From CBDDGJ01 sp965227805 (GTDB taxonomy: Bacteria > Pseudomonadota > Alphaproteobacteria > RS24), in NCBI GenBank assembly GCA_965227805.1, contig CBDDGJ010000004.1, positions 248,001-312,000 on the forward strand: DNA of 64,000 bases. Reading direction: 5' to 3'. Numbering within the stretch: the first letter of the stretch is position 1; every line of letters starts with the position of its first letter. A model generated the notes under the pieces. The model was not told the origin of the DNA. It ran no database searches and saw only the letters and a list, made by a program, of their open reading frames with translations. Below are positions 52,062 through 59,966 of this stretch, in pieces. Both the position numbers and the translations under genes were made by a program.

Positions 52062-53444
52062 GTGACTAACCGCATGTGGGGCGGACGTTTTAGCGCCAGC
52101 CCTGACGATATAATGGAAGAAATAAACGCTTCGATTGATTTTGACCAGCGTCTTTTTACACAAGATATAAAAGGGTCGCGGGCCCATTGTGCCATGCTTG
52201 CGGCACAAAATATCATCAGTGCACAAGATGCGGCACATATCTTGGACGGGCTTGAGAAAATAGAAACCGAAATAAAAAATGGTGAGTTTGTTTTCTCTCG
52301 TAGTTTAGAAGATATTCATATGAATATTGAAGCGCGCCTTGCCACGCTTATCGGTGATACGGCGGGCAGATTGCATACGGCGCGTTCACGCAATGATCAG
52401 GTTGCGACAGATTTTCGCCTTTATATGCGCGATGCCATAGACCAGCTAAGTGGACAAATTCAGAATTTGCAAAAAGTGCTGGCACATGCCGCCCACAAAT
52501 ATGCAGCATTGATTATGCCCGGCTTTACGCATCTACAAACGGCGCAACCCGTAACATATGGGCATCATCTTTTGGCTTATGTTGAAATGTTGGCGCGCGA
52601 TTATGGACGGTTTCAAGATGCACGCAAACGGCTTAATCACGCGCCTTTAGGGGCAGCAGCACTTGCCGGCACAGGCTTTCCGATTGATCGGGAGAAAACA
52701 GCAGATGATTTGGGCTTTGATGCACCAATGGCAAATTCTATTGATGCTGTTTCTGCGCGCGATTTTGTGTTAGAAACGCTAAATGCAGCAGCCATTTGTG
52801 CAACGCATTTATCGCGGCTTGCCGAAGAGATTACGATATATGCCTCGGCACCCTTTAGCTTTTTTACGCTACCGGATACATTTTCCACCGGTTCATCAAT
52901 TATGCCCCAAAAACGTAATCCGGATGCCGCAGAGCTTATCCGTGCCAAAACCGGGCGCATAATCGGAGCGCTTATCGGCCTTATGGTGGTGCTCAAAGGC
53001 TTACCGCTTGCCTATTCCAAAGATATGCAGGAAGACAAGGAAGCAAGTTTCGATGCAGTGGATAATTTATCGCTTTGCCTTGCGGCTATGAGCGGCATGA
53101 TGGCCGAAATCATCCCCAATGAAACTGAGATGAAACAAGCAGCACAGCAAGGGTTTAGCACTGCGACCGATTTAGCCGATTGGCTGGTGCGTGAAGCAGG
53201 GCTTGCTTTTCGTCAGGCGCATCATATTAGTGGCGACCTTGTTGCGCTTGCCGAAAAAAAGCAATGTATGTTGCATGAGCTTCCGCTTGCAGAGATGCAA
53301 CAAAGAGAACCTAAAATTACGCAGGATATTTTTTCTGTTTTAAGCGTAGAAAATTCTGTAGCCAGCCGCATAAGCTATGGGGGAACGGCGCCGGATAATG
53401 TGAAACATGCCGCACAAAAATGGCTGGATAATTTGGGAGACTAA
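52062..53444 (+). CDS. argH: Argininosuccinate lyase
   Basis: A 460-residue enzyme releasing arginine and fumarate from argininosuccinate. The start codon is GTG at 52062, with GGAG eight bases upstream; the first residues TNRMWGGRFSASPDDIM are typical. The fumarase-superfamily signature GSSIMPQKRNPD is near residue 280, and TARSRNDQVATD and the catalytic His region GFTHLQTAQPVT are present. It begins the argH-lptM-lysA run, a common alphaproteobacterial order. Confidence 0.96.
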   Translation: MTNRMWGGRFSASPDDIMEEINASIDFDQRLFTQDIKGSRAHCAMLAAQNIISAQDAAHILDGLEKIETEIKNGEFVFSRSLEDIHMNIEARLATLIGDTAGRLHTARSRNDQVATDFRLYMRDAIDQLSGQIQNLQKVLAHAAHKYAALIMPGFTHLQTAQPVTYGHHLLAYVEMLARDYGRFQDARKRLNHAPLGAAALAGTGFPIDREKTADDLGFDAPMANSIDAVSARDFVLETLNAAAICATHLSRLAEEITIYASAPFSFFTLPDTFSTGSSIMPQKRNPDAAELIRAKTGRIIGALIGLMVVLKGLPLAYSKDMQEDKEASFDAVDNLSLCLAAMSGMMAEIIPNETEMKQAAQQGFSTATDLADWLVREAGLAFRQAHHISGDLVALAEKKQCMLHELPLAEMQQREPKITQDIFSVLSVENSVASRISYGGTAPDNVKHAAQKWLDNLGD

Positions 53445-53448
53445 CCCC

Positions 53449-53556
53449 ATGCGCTTTATTTTACTTTTGGTTTTGAGCGGATTACTTGCAGCGTGCGGAC
53501 AATATGGTGCGCTTTATTTGCCCGAAAAGTCGGATCAAACAAATGAATTACTTTAA
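53449..53556 (+). CDS. Tiny LptM-like lipoprotein
   Basis: A 35-residue lipoprotein between argH and lysA. It has a signal peptide ILLLVLSGLLAAC with the lipobox Cys at residue 16, then GQYGALYLPEKS, matching the CGxKGPLYLP pattern of the LptM/YifL (LppL) lipoproteins. E. coli LptM was reported to help LptD assembly in the outer membrane. GGGAG lies nine bases before the ATG. The gene overlaps lysA by 14 bases. The position between argH and lysA is conserved in many proteobacteria. Too short for most gene finders. Confidence 0.85.
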   Translation: MRFILLLVLSGLLAACGQYGALYLPEKSDQTNELL

Positions 53557-54808
53557 CTATAAAGCAGGAACACTTTATGTTGAGGATACGGCGATACATG
53601 ATATTGCCGCTGCCTACGGCACGCCCTTTTACTGCTATAGCTTAACAACGGCGGCGCATCATTTTACAGTGCTGCAAAATGCGCTAACAGATGTTGGATT
53701 TGACGATGCGCTTATTTGCTATTCGGTAAAGGCAAATTCCAATTTGGCGCTTATGCACCACTTACAAAAATTGGGAACGGGCGCGGATATTGTTTCAGAA
53801 GGTGAATTACGCCGCGCCTTACATGTGGGCATTGCGCCCGAAAAGATTGTCTATTCTGGCGTTGGAAAAACCGCATATGAGATAGATGCCGCTTTAGCCG
53901 CAAATATCGCGCAATTTAATGTAGAAAGCCTAAGCGAGCTTGATATGATAGCGACACGCGCGCGCGCCTTAAATAAAGTGGCACCCGTGGCGTTGCGGGT
54001 AAATCCTGATATTGATGCGGTGACGCATGAGAAAATTACAACGGGGAAAGCAGAAAATAAGTTTGGAATTGCATGGGAAGATGCCCTCCCCGCTTTCGAA
54101 AAAGCATCACAATTAGCGGAGATAAATCTGATTGGCATCGATATTCATATTGGCAGTCAAATTACCGACCTTGCCCCTTTCCACGCTGCTTTCATAAAAG
54201 TTTCTGAATTGCTGGCAGTGTTACAAGGAAAAAATATTCCCATTCAAACGCTCGATTTGGGCGGCGGTTTAGGCGTGCCTTATGACATTAATAATCAGCC
54301 GCCCCCCGACCCCTTGGCCTATGCACGGCTGATTAAGGAAACTTTGGGCAATACGGGATGCCGCATCATTGTAGAGCCGGGGCGTGTTATTGTTGGCAAT
54401 GCAGGGATTTTGGTAAGCTCCGTTATCCGCACAAAATATGGTAAAGAAAAAAACTTTATGATTATTGATGCCGCTATGACAGACCTTATTCGCCCGAGCC
54501 TCTATGATGCGTATCATCATATTGCACCGGTAGATGAAAGCACGCAGTCTCACGACATATGGGATATTGTTGGCCCCGTATGTGAAAGCGGTGACTTTCT
54601 GGGAAAAAACCGCACCTTACCCCTTTTGCATCAGGGCGATTTACTTGCCATATTTACCACCGGCGCCTATGGAGCGGTGCAGGCTTCACATTATAATTCA
54701 CGCGCTCTGGCACCGGAAATTGTGGTGCGTGGAGACACATTTTGGCTTGCACGCAAACGTATTGAAAGTAATGATATGCTTGCCTATGAATCTATACCGG
54801 ACTGGTAA
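53543..54808 (+). CDS. lysA: Diaminopimelate decarboxylase
   Basis: A 421-residue PLP-dependent enzyme making L-lysine from meso-diaminopimelate. The PLP lysine is in CYSVKANSN, the glycine-rich site is LDLGGGLGVPY, and VEPGRVIVGNAG and CESGDFLGKNR (with the catalytic Cys) are present. The start at 53543 (MNYFNYKAG) overlaps the end of the lptM-like gene; an in-frame ATG at 53486 would add 19 atypical residues inside that gene. It is followed 62 bases later by ftsE. Confidence 0.95.
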   Translation: MNYFNYKAGTLYVEDTAIHDIAAAYGTPFYCYSLTTAAHHFTVLQNALTDVGFDDALICYSVKANSNLALMHHLQKLGTGADIVSEGELRRALHVGIAPEKIVYSGVGKTAYEIDAALAANIAQFNVESLSELDMIATRARALNKVAPVALRVNPDIDAVTHEKITTGKAENKFGIAWEDALPAFEKASQLAEINLIGIDIHIGSQITDLAPFHAAFIKVSELLAVLQGKNIPIQTLDLGGGLGVPYDINNQPPPDPLAYARLIKETLGNTGCRIIVEPGRVIVGNAGILVSSVIRTKYGKEKNFMIIDAAMTDLIRPSLYDAYHHIAPVDESTQSHDIWDIVGPVCESGDFLGKNRTLPLLHQGDLLAIFTTGAYGAVQASHYNSRALAPEIVVRGDTFWLARKRIESNDMLAYESIPDW

Positions 54809-54870
54809 GATGATTATTTCATGCTTTCGCCGTGTCTATAAATTGGGTATGGTAGTGACGAGGGAACAAT

Positions 54871-55548
54871 ATGATTGGACTGGAAAATATAAGCGTCGGG
54901 TATAATGAACAAGACCCTGTATTACATAATATAAATTTACATATTAAACCGGGGAGCTTTCATTTTATTACAGGACAATCGGGTGCGGGTAAAACGACCT
55001 TGCTTAAGTTGATATTCCTTGCCTTGCGCCCCCTATCGGGACAGCTACATATGTTCGGTAGGAATATAGGAAAGTTAAAGCATCATGAACTCCCCTATTT
55101 ACGTCGCCGTATTGGTGTTGTGTTTCAAGACTTCCGCCTGCTCGATCACTTAAACATTTACGAAAATGTATCTTTACCGCTACGTATTGACAGACAAAGG
55201 GAAAAAAATTATCGCGGAAATGTTATCGAATTATTGGAATGGGTCGGATTAGGTAAGAAACTCGATCATACACCGCTTACATTATCAGGCGGGGAAAAAC
55301 AGCTTGTCGCTATTGCGCGTGCTGTTGTCACACGCCCTGACCTTATCATTGCTGACGAGCCGACCGGCAATGTCGATCCAGAAAAAGGGCAAAAATTACT
55401 CAAATTACTTGAGAGCTTGAATAATAGAAAAACAACAATTTTAATCGCAACACATGATCAATATATATGGCAAAATTTTCCGCATAATCGCCTGCATCTC
55501 GAAAATGGGCAGCTTATCCATCTACCACACAAACCCCAGGCGCAATAG
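54871..55548 (+). CDS. ftsE: Cell division ATP-binding protein FtsE
   Basis: A 225-residue ABC ATPase. Walker A GQSGAGKTTLLKL, Q-loop VVFQDFRLLDH, signature LSGGEKQLVAIARAV, Walker B IIADEPTGN and His switch ATHDQ are all intact. The QDFRLLD segment is characteristic of FtsE. With FtsX it controls periplasmic peptidoglycan hydrolases at the division site. A GAGGGAACA ribosome binding site precedes the ATG. ftsX follows after 22 bases. Confidence 0.94.
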   Translation: MIGLENISVGYNEQDPVLHNINLHIKPGSFHFITGQSGAGKTTLLKLIFLALRPLSGQLHMFGRNIGKLKHHELPYLRRRIGVVFQDFRLLDHLNIYENVSLPLRIDRQREKNYRGNVIELLEWVGLGKKLDHTPLTLSGGEKQLVAIARAVVTRPDLIIADEPTGNVDPEKGQKLLKLLESLNNRKTTILIATHDQYIWQNFPHNRLHLENGQLIHLPHKPQAQ

Positions 55549-55570
55549 CAAAATTATGGCTAAATAAACC

Positions 55571-56434
55571 ATGACACGCAAAAAACAAAATCAGCCAAAC
55601 CCTATTTTGCCCCGCACAAATTTAGCCGGCTTTACGTTGGGCATGGTAACCGTCGTTATGTCTTTTTTGGCTTGTATTGCATTGGGCGCAACCCTGTTGG
55701 TGGGGGTCGCCACACAACATTGGCTTACGCGCACAACAAGTGCTATGACTGTGCAAATTATTGAAACCAAAACACAAACCGCACAAGAACAGGTCGAAGC
55801 CGTTATGCGTGTTTTGCAAGATACACCGGATATTGACTATATTGAACAGCTGGATAAGCCGGCTTTAACAGGGCTTTTAGAACCATGGCTTGGCGCAGGA
55901 AATGTGCCCGAAGATTTACCTTTGCCCGTTATTATAACCATTACACCACGTGATTATGATGCCTTTAGTGGTGATGTATTACAACGACGCTTGCAGGCCG
56001 TTGCCCCTGGGGCCCAGCTTGATACGCATGGCTTATGGCGTAAAACATTGCAGGATACAGCCTGGAATTTGCGTTTATTTTCTATCCTTATTTTAGCACT
56101 TGTCGGGTTTGCCACTGCAACAGTTATTTTACTTTCTGTGCGTGCAGGGTTTGCAACCAATGTGCACACACTTGAAGTGCTTCATCAAATCGGAGCACAT
56201 GATGGGTATATTGCCCGCCTATTTGATGGGCATTTTACGCGTTTAACTTTAATTAGCGCGACAATAGGCACTGTTTTAGCAAGTGCCATATTTTATTCTT
56301 TACGTGGTATTATTGTTGAGGCAGCCAGCATTGAATTTCTAGTGCAGCTTTTGCCTGTGCCCATAGCGATTATTCTGCTAGTGTGGTATATCACGCATAG
56401 TTATGTGATGCGTGCCCTTTCAGAGATGGTATGA
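55571..56434 (+). CDS. ftsX: Cell division protein FtsX
   Basis: A 287-residue four-helix membrane protein: helix 1 near residues 18-45, a periplasmic loop to about 165, then three helices (about 170-190, 218-240, 250-275). The loop region and FSILILALVGFATATVILL match FtsX, which passes ATP hydrolysis by FtsE to cell wall hydrolases. It overlaps the YdcF-type gene by 4 bases (ATGA). Confidence 0.9.
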   Translation: MTRKKQNQPNPILPRTNLAGFTLGMVTVVMSFLACIALGATLLVGVATQHWLTRTTSAMTVQIIETKTQTAQEQVEAVMRVLQDTPDIDYIEQLDKPALTGLLEPWLGAGNVPEDLPLPVIITITPRDYDAFSGDVLQRRLQAVAPGAQLDTHGLWRKTLQDTAWNLRLFSILILALVGFATATVILLSVRAGFATNVHTLEVLHQIGAHDGYIARLFDGHFTRLTLISATIGTVLASAIFYSLRGIIVEAASIEFLVQLLPVPIAIILLVWYITHSYVMRALSEMV

Positions 56435-56997
56435 AAACCATCACATATATAAGCCTTGTTTTTGTGATTATCATAAGCGCAGTTGCGGCTTATTTTCCAT
56501 ATTTTATCGAAAATTTGCCAGCAACACCGCAAACCACCCCACAGGCAGATGCGATTGTGGTTCTTACGGGTGAGGCAGCCATACGGTTTACAAGCGGCTT
56601 TGCGTTGCTCGAAAAAAAATCAGGTCAAAAACTTTTAATCTCTGGTCTGGGGGGAGAAAAAGCAGTCACTGCCTATTATGATGCCGATTTTCTAAAAGAG
56701 TTTTCCTGTTGCGTTATGTTTGACGAAAAAGCAACGAACACGGTAGAAAATGCAATAGAAACAGTGAAATGGGCCAATGCACATAATTTTTCACGCCTTA
56801 TTGTTGTGACAAGCACTTACCATATGCCGCGCGCGCTTATACAATTACAACGAAAAAGCAAGACAATAGAGTTCATTTCCTATCCAGTTACACCAATACA
56901 GGTTAAGCTAGAGCAATGGTGGCGTTATCCCGGCACATTCAAATTATTACTTGGGGAATATATACGCTTTGTCTTAACACTATGTGGATTTGTCTAA
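56431..56997 (+). CDS. YdcF/DUF218-family membrane-anchored protein
   Basis: A 188-residue protein with an N-terminal membrane segment (ITYISLVFVIIISAVAAYFPYF) and a DUF218 domain: DAIVVLTGEAAIRFTSGFALL, LLISGLGG, NTVENAIETVKWA and VVTSTYHMPRAL. Relatives such as SanA, ElyC and YdcF are linked to envelope integrity. In alphaproteobacteria it commonly follows ftsEX, often with plsC next, but plsC is not here. It overlaps the convergent downstream gene by 4 bases. Confidence 0.85.
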   Translation: MKTITYISLVFVIIISAVAAYFPYFIENLPATPQTTPQADAIVVLTGEAAIRFTSGFALLEKKSGQKLLISGLGGEKAVTAYYDADFLKEFSCCVMFDEKATNTVENAIETVKWANAHNFSRLIVVTSTYHMPRALIQLQRKSKTIEFISYPVTPIQVKLEQWWRYPGTFKLLLGEYIRFVLTLCGFV

Positions 56998-57380
56998 CGG
57001 CACTGCTCAAATTTTTCGAGCATAATCCGCCATGCCGCCTCATATTTATCCAGCCACTTATCTGCAAGCTGTGTGCGAAAATATTCCTGCATGATAGGGA
57101 AAAACTTATCAAACATATCATCGGGAACACCATAGCCGCTATGATTATAGCGCGTCGCTATAATCATATTGACATATAAATTTCCCCCTTCCGCATAGTC
57201 AAAAATACACTCATAGCACGCTTGCATCATGGCTTTACGCACTTCGTAATTTTTATCCAGAATGAATAAGGAGGTCATATCTGGATAACGATCAAGCAAT
57301 ATTGTGTAAATATCCAGATAGGGATCGCCACATATTTCAGAAACCTGTTCAAGTGACTCAATTATGGCAGCTGCATACAT
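56994..57380 (-). CDS. Globin-like hypothetical protein
   Basis: A 128-residue soluble, largely alpha-helical protein. The C-terminal half has SGYGVPDDMFDKFFPIM and TQLADKWLDKYEAAWRIM, reminiscent of the G and H helices of small bacterial globins and related sensor domains, where Trp in the last helix is conserved. A clear proximal His cannot be placed with confidence; RYNHSGYG is a candidate. I do not assign a family. It is convergent with the ydcF-type gene and upstream of nothing on its strand. Confidence 0.5.
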   Translation of the reverse strand: MYAAAIIESLEQVSEICGDPYLDIYTILLDRYPDMTSLFILDKNYEVRKAMMQACYECIFDYAEGGNLYVNMIIATRYNHSGYGVPDDMFDKFFPIMQEYFRTQLADKWLDKYEAAWRIMLEKFEQCR

Positions 57381-57474
57381 AGCGTAAATATATAAGTTTA
57401 TTTTGTAAAATTAAACCAAAAAATAGGTGACCCCTTTATAAGAAAGGTGTATGTAGGATTGACTTTATGAGTTT

Positions 57475-57551
57475 CGGAGCGTAGCGCAGCCCGGTAGCGC
57501 ACTTGTCTGGGGGACAAGGGGTCGTCGGTTCAAATCCGGCCGCTCCGACCA
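57475..57551 (+). tRNA. tRNA-Pro(GGG)
   Basis: 77 bases with encoded CCA. Acceptor CGGAGCG pairs with CGCTCCG, the T-loop is GGTTCAAATCC and the anticodon loop CTGGGGG gives anticodon GGG. Confidence 0.96.
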
Positions 57552-57586
57552 TTTGTGCTAAATTTTATGATTGCCGAAAGAAAATG

Positions 57587-57663
57587 TGGTGGGCCCGGCA
57601 GGACTCGAACCTGCGACCAGACCGTTATGAGCGGCCTGCTCTAACCAACTGAGCTACAGGCCC
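57587..57663 (-). tRNA. tRNA with CAT anticodon, probably tRNA-Ile2
   Basis: 77 bases on the minus strand with encoded CCA; acceptor GGGCCTG/CGGGCCC, anticodon loop CTCATAA. CAT may be elongator Met or lysidine-modified Ile2. The body (GTTAGAGCAGGCCGCTCATAACGGTCTGGTCGC region) resembles known tRNA-Ile2 more than Met, including the GGTCGC variable region. Confidence 0.9.
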
Positions 57664-57666
57664 CCG

Positions 57667-58020
57667 TTACATTGCTTCTTTTTCCTCTTCGTTTTCCGGT
57701 AAAAATATAGCTGGCTTATGCGCGCGTGCTTCCGCTTCACTCATTTGTGCATAAGCCAATATAATAACCATATCACCACGTTGCGCCAAACGGGCAGCTG
57801 CACCGTTAATACCAATCGTTTTTGAACCGCGTTTTGCCGGGATCGCATAAGTTGTGAAGCGGGCGCCGGTATTGATATTCAAAACATCTACTTGTTCATT
57901 AGGTAAAATACCCACTTTCTCCAGCCAGGCTTCATCTACGGAAATCGAACCTTGATAATGCATATCACATTGCGTTACCAGTGCACGGTGAATCTTAGCC
58001 TTGAACATTGTGAGCAACAT
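57667..58020 (-). CDS. panD: Aspartate 1-decarboxylase
   Basis: A 117-residue pyruvoyl-dependent enzyme making beta-alanine for pantothenate and CoA. The self-cleavage site is Gly-Ser in YQGSISVD near residue 24, and the active-site region GARFTTYAIPAKRGS with GAAARL is conserved. AAGGGA lies about 10 bases before the ATG at 58020; an internal ATG at 58008 (MFKAKIHRA) is also possible and matches many homologues. It sits just downstream of rpoD on the same strand. Confidence 0.94.
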   Translation of the reverse strand: MLLTMFKAKIHRALVTQCDMHYQGSISVDEAWLEKVGILPNEQVDVLNINTGARFTTYAIPAKRGSKTIGINGAAARLAQRGDMVIILAYAQMSEAEARAHKPAIFLPENEEEKEAM

Positions 58021-58041
58021 AAATTTGGTCCCTTATATGGT

Positions 58042-59964
58042 TTAATTATCCAAAAATCCGCGTAATTTGCGCGAACGGCTTGGGTGTTTTAATTTACGTA
58101 AGGCCTTGGCTTCAATTTGGCGAATACGCTCGCGTGTTACCAAAAACTGTTGCCCGACTTCTTCTAATGTGTGGTCTGTATTCATACCAATGCCGAAGCG
58201 CATACGCAAAACCCGTTCCTCACGTGGCGTGAGAGATGCCAAAATTCGTGTTGTTGTATCACGTAAATTCGATTGGATGGCCGCATCAATCGGCAAGATG
58301 GCGTTTTTATCCTCGATAAAATCACCAAGTTGGCTATCTTCTTCGTCTCCAACCGGTGTTTCCAGGCTAATCGGTTCTTTCGCAATTTTCAAAACCTTAC
58401 GCACTTTTTCCAATGGCATGGATAGTTTTTCTGCCAATTCTTCCGGTGTTGGTTCGCGCCCTAATTCATGCAGCATTTGTCGCGATGAGCGCACGAGCTT
58501 ATTGATGGTTTCGATCATATGCACCGGGATGCGGATTGTGCGCGCCTGATCAGCAATTGAACGCGTAATGGCTTGTCTGATCCACCAGGTTGCATAGGTA
58601 GAAAACTTATAGCCACGGCGATATTCAAATTTATCGACAGCTTTCATAAGGCCAATATTACCTTCCTGAATAAGGTCAAGAAACTGCAAACCACGATTGG
58701 TGTATTTTTTTGCGATGGAAATAACAAGGCGTAAATTTGCTTCAACCATTTCTTTTTTGGCAATGCTTGCTTCTCGTTCTCCTTTTTGAACGGCACGCAC
58801 AATCCGTCGAAATTCGCCAATATTTAATCCGGTTTCAGCTGCCAAATCTTGAATTTCGCTCCGGATTGCTTTGATTTCATCTCGGTTTTCACCAATAAAC
58901 TCTTTCCACCCTTTGCCAACCAAGCGCCCGACACGTTGCGCCCAGCGGGATTCATATTCATTACCCTGATATTGTTGCAAAAAATCTTCGCGCGTCACAC
59001 CACTTGCCGTAGCCAAACGTAAAAGCTGCGTTTCCAATGTTAGCAAGCGCTTATTGATGGCATAAAGCTGCTCGACCAAAGCCTCAATACGATTATTATT
59101 GAGCGAAAGGCTTTTTACTTCTTCAATAATTTCGCTGCTTAGTAAATTTAACCGTTGGGTTTGTGACTTATTTAGGGTTTTATTCTTGGCTTGTAATTCA
59201 ACATGCTTATCTTGTAAGCGGCGAAGTTTTTTATAGGTTTGCGCAATCGCATCGAAACTCGCAACAACTTGCGGTTTAAGCTCCATTTCCATAGCTGAAA
59301 GCGATAAATTGCCTTCCGTATCTTCATCTTCTTCATCAGGCTCACCTTCTGCTTCGCCCGATGGAGCACCCGATGGGGGCGGGGTTGCGCCTTCTGCACT
59401 CCGATCAACTTTTTTTGCTTCGGGGCCAGCAAATGTAGCATCCAAATCAATAATATCGCGTAATAAAACTTTACCTTCATTAAGCTCATCGCGCCAAATA
59501 ATGATGGCCTGAAAGGTGAGCGGGCTTTCACAAAGCCCCGCAATCATGGTTTCGCGCCCTGCTTCAATACGTTTGGCAATGGCAATCTCGCCTTCGCGCG
59601 ATAAAAGTTCTACAGTTCCCATTTCCCGCAAATACATGCGCACCGGATCATCTGTGCGATCACCGCTGGTCTTTTTTTGCTCGGGCTTTACCTGTAGCTT
59701 CTTTTCACCACTATCTGTGTTTCCATCTTCGGCGGCATCTGCTTCTTCATCTGTTTCAACGACATTAATGCCCATATCCGAAAGCATAGACATAATATCT
59801 TCAATTTGTTCCGAAGAAAACTCTTCCGAAGGTAAAACCGCATTAAGTGCATCATAAGTAACGAAGCCAATCTCTTTAGCTTTCTTAATCATGCGCTTTA
59901 CATCACGATTATCCATATCGATAAGTGGGGAGTCTTTTGTTGCTTTTACTGTTTTTTTTGCCAT
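58042..59964 (-). CDS. rpoD: RNA polymerase primary sigma factor RpoD
   Basis: A 640-residue housekeeping sigma factor. I start at 59964 (MAKKTVKATKD), preceded by AGGGTAG, rather than at the in-frame 60000. Region 1.1 lies in the first 80 residues, an acidic non-conserved insertion with EGEPDEEDEDTEG follows near 190-210, region 2 has DLIQEGNIGLMKAVDKFEYRRGYKFSTYATWWIRQAI split around 430-470, and region 4 has LTPREERVLRMRFGIG and VTRERIRQIEAKALRKLKHP. It follows dnaG by 2 bases in the standard dnaG-rpoD order. Confidence 0.97.
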   Translation of the reverse strand: MAKKTVKATKDSPLIDMDNRDVKRMIKKAKEIGFVTYDALNAVLPSEEFSSEQIEDIMSMLSDMGINVVETDEEADAAEDGNTDSGEKKLQVKPEQKKTSGDRTDDPVRMYLREMGTVELLSREGEIAIAKRIEAGRETMIAGLCESPLTFQAIIIWRDELNEGKVLLRDIIDLDATFAGPEAKKVDRSAEGATPPPSGAPSGEAEGEPDEEDEDTEGNLSLSAMEMELKPQVVASFDAIAQTYKKLRRLQDKHVELQAKNKTLNKSQTQRLNLLSSEIIEEVKSLSLNNNRIEALVEQLYAINKRLLTLETQLLRLATASGVTREDFLQQYQGNEYESRWAQRVGRLVGKGWKEFIGENRDEIKAIRSEIQDLAAETGLNIGEFRRIVRAVQKGEREASIAKKEMVEANLRLVISIAKKYTNRGLQFLDLIQEGNIGLMKAVDKFEYRRGYKFSTYATWWIRQAITRSIADQARTIRIPVHMIETINKLVRSSRQMLHELGREPTPEELAEKLSMPLEKVRKVLKIAKEPISLETPVGDEEDSQLGDFIEDKNAILPIDAAIQSNLRDTTTRILASLTPREERVLRMRFGIGMNTDHTLEEVGQQFLVTRERIRQIEAKALRKLKHPSRSRKLRGFLDN

Positions 59965-59966
59965 AT

